Source of the DNA: CAYVFC01 sp964450715
GTDB taxonomy: Bacteria > Myxococcota_A > Polyangia > Polyangiales > JAFGIB01
Length of the DNA: 25,768 bases
Assembly: GCA_964450715.1 (NCBI GenBank)
Contig: CAYVFC010000115.1
Coordinates: 1 to 25,768, forward strand
Direction: 5' to 3'
Program-made: the position numbers and the translations under genes
In this document: piece after piece, positions 21,900-25,768 of the stretch
Position numbering within the stretch: position 1 is the first letter of the stretch
How the letters are laid out: each line of letters begins with the position of its first letter
Notes under the pieces: model-generated
Databases searched by the model: none
Seen by the model: only the letters and a program-made list of their open reading frames with translations
What the model was told of the DNA's origin: nothing

Positions 21900-23894
21900 A
21901 TGACGCGAAAACGAAAAGCGGAACCGGAGAACACCCGCTCGGTCATCGAGGAGCTGTTCCTGCATCCCCCGGTCAACGAGGCCGAGCTGCGCCAGCGGCT
22001 GTCGCCGGTCAGCAAGGAGAGCGCCCGCCAGGTGCTGGTCGGCATGCTGCGGCGCTCGCTGGTGGGCGAGGAGGAGTACGGCCTGTTCCTGGAGGTGTTC
22101 AGCCAGCTGGGTATCGGAGGCCAGCGCGAGGATCTGCTGGCCCTGGTCAACGACCGGGACCGCGATACGCTGGCCAGAACCCTGGCCATGACGCTGCTGG
22201 CCGAGGACGATCCCGACTACCTGGATGCGGACGTGGCCGGTATGGATCCCGAGGATTTCTCCCAGCTGGCCGACCGGCCGCTGATCGAGCTGATGACGGC
22301 GGTGGAGGCGGACGCGGATGCCGCCGAGGACCTGACCGCGTTTCTGCTGGAGTCGCCGGAGGAGATCCGGGGCTTCTTGCTGTTACGGCTGGGCAGCTGC
22401 CGTCGCGGCGTGGGCGTCTCCGCGGTCACGGCCTACGGTCACGCGCTAGGCTGTCCCAAGCTCGCGGAGCTGCATCCGGTCATGGTCGATGCGCTGGTGG
22501 AGGAGGGCGGCGACGAGGCCATCGAGCTGCTGGAGCAGCTCAAGCGCAACGCCCCCGACGAGCAGGCGCGCCGGCTCTACCAGGGCGCGCTGATGCGCAT
22601 CCGAACCCGATCCATCGAACCGGGTTACCGTTCGTCCGCTCCCAGCGGAACCGCCTACCTGGCCAGCTGCGACGGCCAAGGAGCCTTCGTGCTGCTCGGG
22701 CTGTTCGAGAAGCCTAACGGATTCTCTACCACGGTTAACCTGTGCATCCGTGCGGCTTCGGACGTGCGGGACGGATTCGTGCTTCCCCGCCACAAGCCCA
22801 GCGATTTGGAGCGCATGATGGAGCAGCTTTGCGAGGGGACCGGCTGCCGCTTCGTTCCCATCTCGCTCGCCGAAGCGGCCTCGGTGGTCGCCGCCGCGGT
22901 GGAGCGCACCGCGGCGCTCGGTTTGCCGCTTCCTGCGGATGCGCACCCGGCCGTACGGCTCTTCCAACAGGTGAGCAGGGCGGGCGACGGGCGCCGGGCG
23001 GCGGTACGACCGGCCGCGAGGCCGACCCTGGAACGGATGCGGCGCCTGATGACGGACGGCATCTACCGCAACTGGCTCTTCGACACCGGCGACCTGGCCA
23101 GCGCGCGCGTACCGCCGGTGCCCGGCGGCGGGGCGGGTGCCGCCTGGTTCCGCAAGGCCGCGCGCAAGCTCGACAAGCCCGAGCTCAAGAAGCGCCTGGT
23201 CGCCATGGCCCGGCACATGGAGATGTGGCACGCGAGCAAGGGGGAGGCCGAAGCGGCGGCCCTGTGCGCCTCGGCCGCGCTGCAGACGGAGAGCGACTTC
23301 GCCGGCAGCGTGCTGGTACGCGCCATGCTGGAGAAGACGGTGCAGGCCGAGCCGGGCCGAGGGCTCGGCGAGGCGCAACCGTTCGGGGCCCCCGAGGTGC
23401 GCCAGTATCTCAAGAGCAAGTTCTTCCAGCAGCTGAAGCAGCCCCGGGGCAGGCATCTGGCGCTGCTGGATTTCACCGAGGTAGCCCTGGTTTGCCTGGA
23501 CAGCGCGATCGGTTTTATTCCCGGCGAGCGCCATCCGCGCGACGAGAACAAACCGCTGATGGCCTACGCGGTCGCTGGCTGTTTCTACGATCTGATCAAC
23601 GATACCCGACGGCGATCGGTAGACGCGCACCTGCAGCGGATGACGCGCGCGCTCTCCCGGGTCTGCAGCCTGACCAAGAAGGAGTGCCTGGAGATCGGCG
23701 CTATCATCACCCTGGAGCTCAACCTTTTCGTGGAAGAGGTCTGCAGCGATTGCCCGGTCGGCTGCCTGCGCTCTCCCGCTCGCCTGATGGCCGAGCCCTT
23801 CTTCTCACCGCGCCACCCGGTCGAGGTCCGCCCGGACGAGCGCAACGCCAAGCACGAGCACCGGCGCCGCGGCGGCCGCAAGCCGGCGCCGTAG
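21900..23894 (+). CDS. Unrecognised 664-residue cytoplasmic protein
   Basis: I do not recognise a family. The protein has no signal peptide or membrane segment. Residues about 15-230 are alpha-helical and rich in Leu/Glu/Arg, reminiscent of HEAT/ARM-type repeats. About 245-360 is a mixed alpha/beta region (A-F-V-L-L-G-L-F-E, T-V-N-L-C-I). A helical region of about 375-600 follows. The C-terminus has a cysteine cluster (C589, C596, C615, C618, C622) that could bind metal, then a basic tail (R-R-R-G-G-R-K). Coding is supported by length, typical third-position GC and the frame being continuous with balanced composition. The ATG at 21900 has no clear ribosome site. Its stop codon TAG lies within the first bases of the repeat at 23891. 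Function cannot be assigned. Confidence 0.8.
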   Translation: MTRKRKAEPENTRSVIEELFLHPPVNEAELRQRLSPVSKESARQVLVGMLRRSLVGEEEYGLFLEVFSQLGIGGQREDLLALVNDRDRDTLARTLAMTLLAEDDPDYLDADVAGMDPEDFSQLADRPLIELMTAVEADADAAEDLTAFLLESPEEIRGFLLLRLGSCRRGVGVSAVTAYGHALGCPKLAELHPVMVDALVEEGGDEAIELLEQLKRNAPDEQARRLYQGALMRIRTRSIEPGYRSSAPSGTAYLASCDGQGAFVLLGLFEKPNGFSTTVNLCIRAASDVRDGFVLPRHKPSDLERMMEQLCEGTGCRFVPISLAEAASVVAAAVERTAALGLPLPADAHPAVRLFQQVSRAGDGRRAAVRPAARPTLERMRRLMTDGIYRNWLFDTGDLASARVPPVPGGGAGAAWFRKAARKLDKPELKKRLVAMARHMEMWHASKGEAEAAALCASAALQTESDFAGSVLVRAMLEKTVQAEPGRGLGEAQPFGAPEVRQYLKSKFFQQLKQPRGRHLALLDFTEVALVCLDSAIGFIPGERHPRDENKPLMAYAVAGCFYDLINDTRRRSVDAHLQRMTRALSRVCSLTKKECLEIGAIITLELNLFVEEVCSDCPVGCLRSPARLMAEPFFSPRHPVEVRPDERNAKHEHRRRGGRKPAP

Positions 23895-23960
23895 GGGAGG
23901 GGCTTGCTCCCTCCCGCGAAGCGTTTGCGTCCGCAGTGCGGGCGCAAGGCCCGCGCCTAC
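23891..23960. repeat. Inverted pair of dispersed palindromic repeats between convergent genes
   Basis: Two units face each other. The first (23891-23918) begins GTAGGGGAGGGGCTTGC and is itself palindromic. The second (23933-23960) read on the minus strand begins GTAGGCGCGGGCCTTGCGCC, matching the tandem units at 7809-7943. The pair runs from GTAGG to CCTAC overall, overlaps the preceding gene's stop codon and ends 25 bases before the opposing gene's stop. A bidirectional terminator role is plausible. Confidence 0.8.
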
Positions 23961-23985
23961 GTGTAGGGAAGACAACCTCGAAGGT

Positions 23986-25404
23986 TTACTCCCCGTAAAC
24001 CTCGGCCCAGGGCCGGTATCCCGCGATATTCTCCCCCTCGGGCAGCCATTCGGGGGGAATGCGATAGGCACGGTAAATGGCCGAGGTGATGGGGTTGCCC
24101 TCGACCGGGGAGTGGTAGGTCCAGACGATCTGCTTGTCGGGCGTGACCTCGATGATGCGGCCCTCCAGGCCCACGCAGATCAGAGTGTTGCCGTTGGGAA
24201 GCCGCTGGGCCGAGCTGATGGCCAGGCTGTTCATGTGCTCGGGTCCGCTCTGGGCGCCGAACTGCCAGACCGGGGAGAGCGCCACCGGATCGAACTCCAG
24301 CACCCGGGCCCAGGGCCGCTGCCGGGTCGAGGCGACCGGGTCGTCGGCGCGGTAGCGGTAGGCGCTCTGGCCTCCGTTGTCGAAGACCAGGATATTGCCT
24401 TCGCCGGGCAGACCGCGGGGGATCATGTGCGCGTGGTGCTGTCCGATGATGATTCCGAGCGCGTGCTCGGGGCGGCCCTCGGAGTAGTCGGGACCTACCC
24501 GCCAGACGATCTCGCCCGAGTCGTGGGAGATGACGGCGATGGTATCGGTGTTGCGCCCTGACCAGAGGATGTTTTCCGGGTGGAAGCGCTCGTCGCCGGC
24601 GTCGTACCAGCGGTTCTCTCCCAGGCGGGAGACGCTGTTGAGGTGCAACCAGTCGAAGGTCCCCAGCACGGCCTGGGCGCCGTACATCGTCTCTTTCATG
24701 GCCGCGTCGAAGCCCATCTCGTCGAAGTGATCGATGCCGCGCCACTCGAAACCGGTAGGGTTCCCCTGCCAGTCGACCTCGTAGATCACGTCGTCGAGCA
24801 TGGGCTCGGGATACAGCTCGGGAGCCACCAGGTCCTCGTGCCCGAGCACGAGGGTTCTTCCCTCCGCTAGCGCGGGTTGACCGGGTGAGTAGTAGCCCAC
24901 CGGGTTGCCCTCTCGCTGGTAGTCGTGGTGCTGCCTGGCGCTCGGCTCGCCGCTCTCGTCCAGGCTCCAGCCGGAGTACGACCACTGCTGCTCGCCGTCC
25001 CAGTCGAGCTGGAGCAGCTCGTCGGTGGCCAGGGTGTTGGGAAAGTTGCCCGCGGTGCCCAGCAGAGAGCCCCCGGGCAGCATCAGGGCGGGAAATCCCG
25101 GTGAGGGCCACTGGTGGACGATCGATCCCTGCATGTCCACCAGGATGGCGCCCGGTCCGGGACCATCTGGGTTCAGGATAGCCTGTACGGCGACCGCATA
25201 GGGTGCTCCCATGCTGAAGAGGGTATAGCCCTCGCAGCGCACCGGTAGCTCCGGCCCGCGCCCGTCGCCGGCGGCGCCCGTATCTTTTGCGGTCGCGCCA
25301 GCGTCCGCCGTCTGGTTTTCCGTATCGGAATAACACCCGGCCGCGAAGAGGGCGGCGGCGATGGCGAAGCTTGTAGCGATTTCGCTGTTGCGTTTGTGGC
25401 TCAT
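23986..25404 (-). CDS. Arylsulfotransferase (ASST)-like lipoprotein
   Basis: This 472-residue protein has a lipoprotein signal (hydrophobic 10-22, lipobox A-A-G-C, Cys24) and a short Ala/Asp/Gly stalk (25-50). A beta-propeller-like domain follows with recurrent W-D/Y-x-x-G-x strands. Histidine-containing motifs match the arylsulfotransferase family: Q158-H-H-D161, D251-W-L-H-L-N-S-V, G321-Q-H-H-A-H-M-I and F-D-N-G-G at 341-345. Family members are periplasmic and move sulfate between phenolic compounds, but many bacterial lipoprotein members are uncharacterised; catalysis here is an inference. The ATG at 25404 is preceded by GGGAACC. A promoter-like pair lies at 25483-25511. It converges on the unknown 664-residue gene, with repeats between. 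Confidence 0.82.
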   Translation of the reverse strand: MSHKRNSEIATSFAIAAALFAAGCYSDTENQTADAGATAKDTGAAGDGRGPELPVRCEGYTLFSMGAPYAVAVQAILNPDGPGPGAILVDMQGSIVHQWPSPGFPALMLPGGSLLGTAGNFPNTLATDELLQLDWDGEQQWSYSGWSLDESGEPSARQHHDYQREGNPVGYYSPGQPALAEGRTLVLGHEDLVAPELYPEPMLDDVIYEVDWQGNPTGFEWRGIDHFDEMGFDAAMKETMYGAQAVLGTFDWLHLNSVSRLGENRWYDAGDERFHPENILWSGRNTDTIAVISHDSGEIVWRVGPDYSEGRPEHALGIIIGQHHAHMIPRGLPGEGNILVFDNGGQSAYRYRADDPVASTRQRPWARVLEFDPVALSPVWQFGAQSGPEHMNSLAISSAQRLPNGNTLICVGLEGRIIEVTPDKQIVWTYHSPVEGNPITSAIYRAYRIPPEWLPEGENIAGYRPWAEVYGE

Positions 25405-25482
25405 GCGGTTCCCGAAAACAGTGGACGGCGGAACCGGTTTTCGGTCGGCGGATCCTCGCGAACGCGTTTGCAGACCACGAGG

Positions 25483-25511
25483 TCCCTATTTCCGAATACC
25501 GCCCCTGTCAA
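25483..25511 (-). promoter_or_regulatory. Candidate promoter of the ASST-like gene
   Basis: On the minus strand, TTGACA (25506-25511), 17-base spacer, TAGGGA (25483-25488). The -35 is perfect and the -10 is weak. Predicted start is near 25476, about 72 bases before the ATG. Confidence 0.45.
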
Positions 25512-25559
25512 CCGTCTCGACTCGCCAGGGAAGGGCTCGCGAAGCCGTTCGGCCGCGTC

Positions 25560-25565
25560 TATACT
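25560..25565 (+). promoter_or_regulatory. Possible -10 element of a leaderless transcript
   Basis: TATACT ends six bases before the ATG at 25572, which places the predicted +1 on the A of the start codon. There is no Shine-Dalgarno and no good -35. Confidence 0.35.
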
Positions 25566-25571
25566 GCCGGC

Positions 25572-25768
25572 ATGCGAACGACCCTATCCGTCATTCTCAC
25601 GGTTCTGGCCGCGTTGGTGGTTCAGCAAGGCAGCACCAGCGCGCAGCCGGCGGAGCCTCCCTCGAACGATCAGCCACCGCAGCCGCCCGCGGCCGAGCCC
25701 GTGCCTCCCGCGACCGAGCCGGCACCGGCGCCAACGCCCGAGCCGGCGCCCGCACCGGCGCCCCAGCC
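25572..25768 (+). CDS. Secreted Pro/Ala-rich protein, 5' part only
   Basis: The window ends inside this gene, so only 65 codons are visible. Residues 1-24 form a Sec-type signal peptide (M-R-T-T-L then a hydrophobic core) with a likely cleavage at S-A-Q near residue 25. From there the protein is a low-complexity Pro/Ala/Glu linker with repeated P-A-P and E-P-A units, typical of a stalk through the periplasm or cell wall before a folded domain. The domain itself lies outside the window, so no function is assigned. Confidence 0.7.
   Translation, partial: MRTTLSVILTVLAALVVQQGSTSAQPAEPPSNDQPPQPPAAEPVPPATEPAPAPTPEPAPAPAPQ

Overview
This is a gene-dense, GC-rich bacterial chromosome segment with no rRNA, tRNA, phage, CRISPR or insertion-sequence transposase that I can see. 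The protein content points to a Myxococcota/'Deltaproteobacteria'-type organism. Five genes encode secreted lipoproteins whose signal peptide is followed by a Gly/Ala/Asp-rich stalk. There are Cys-rich 'NGxETDxDCGG' repeats, thrombospondin type-3 repeats, two Notum/pectinacetylesterase-family enzymes, an arylsulfotransferase-like lipoprotein, and a transporter fused to HEAT repeats and two cyclic-nucleotide-binding domains. The taxonomic call is an inference from gene style, not from a marker gene.

Layout. 1-6400 (+ strand): a 1193-residue membrane transporter/HEAT/double cNMP protein, then a membrane-embedded spermidine-synthase-like protein. 6400-9140: a convergent Notum-like lipoprotein (-), a tandem-repeat intergenic region, and a GGDEF-domain protein with altered catalytic residues (+). 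9168-10391: a GT21-type glycosyltransferase (-) with a near-consensus promoter whose spacer is a perfect palindrome. 10462-10620: a 159-bp element with terminal inverted repeats. 10704-13845: a sulfatase-superfamily membrane protein (+) meeting a Cys-rich lipoprotein (-) end to end. 14062-16437 (+): a second Notum-like protein, then a translationally coupled glutaredoxin and ferredoxin:thioredoxin reductase-rubredoxin fusion. 16462-21600 (-): RmuC, a thrombospondin type-3 repeat lipoprotein, and a protein carrying a uromodulin-type D8C domain plus an ALK-like glycine-rich domain. 21900-23894 (+): an unrecognised 664-residue protein. 23986-25404 (-): an arylsulfotransferase-like lipoprotein. 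25572 to the end (+): the start of a secreted Pro/Ala-rich protein cut by the window.

How the genes fit together. The window is mostly cell-envelope and surface biology: lipoproteins, surface-remodelling hydrolases, a lipid glycosyltransferase and extracellular repeat proteins resembling animal extracellular-matrix modules. A small redox module (glutaredoxin + FTR-rubredoxin) and signalling proteins (cNMP, GGDEF) are interspersed. Intergenic regions hold a dispersed palindromic repeat family (cores GGCTTGC/GCAAGCC or CCTTGCG/CGCAAGG, flanked by GTAGG/CCTAC) at four places, two of them between convergent genes. The most notable items are the D8C/glycine-rich protein, the FTR-rubredoxin/glutaredoxin pair, the operator-like palindrome in the glycosyltransferase promoter, and several enzyme-family members with substituted catalytic residues.
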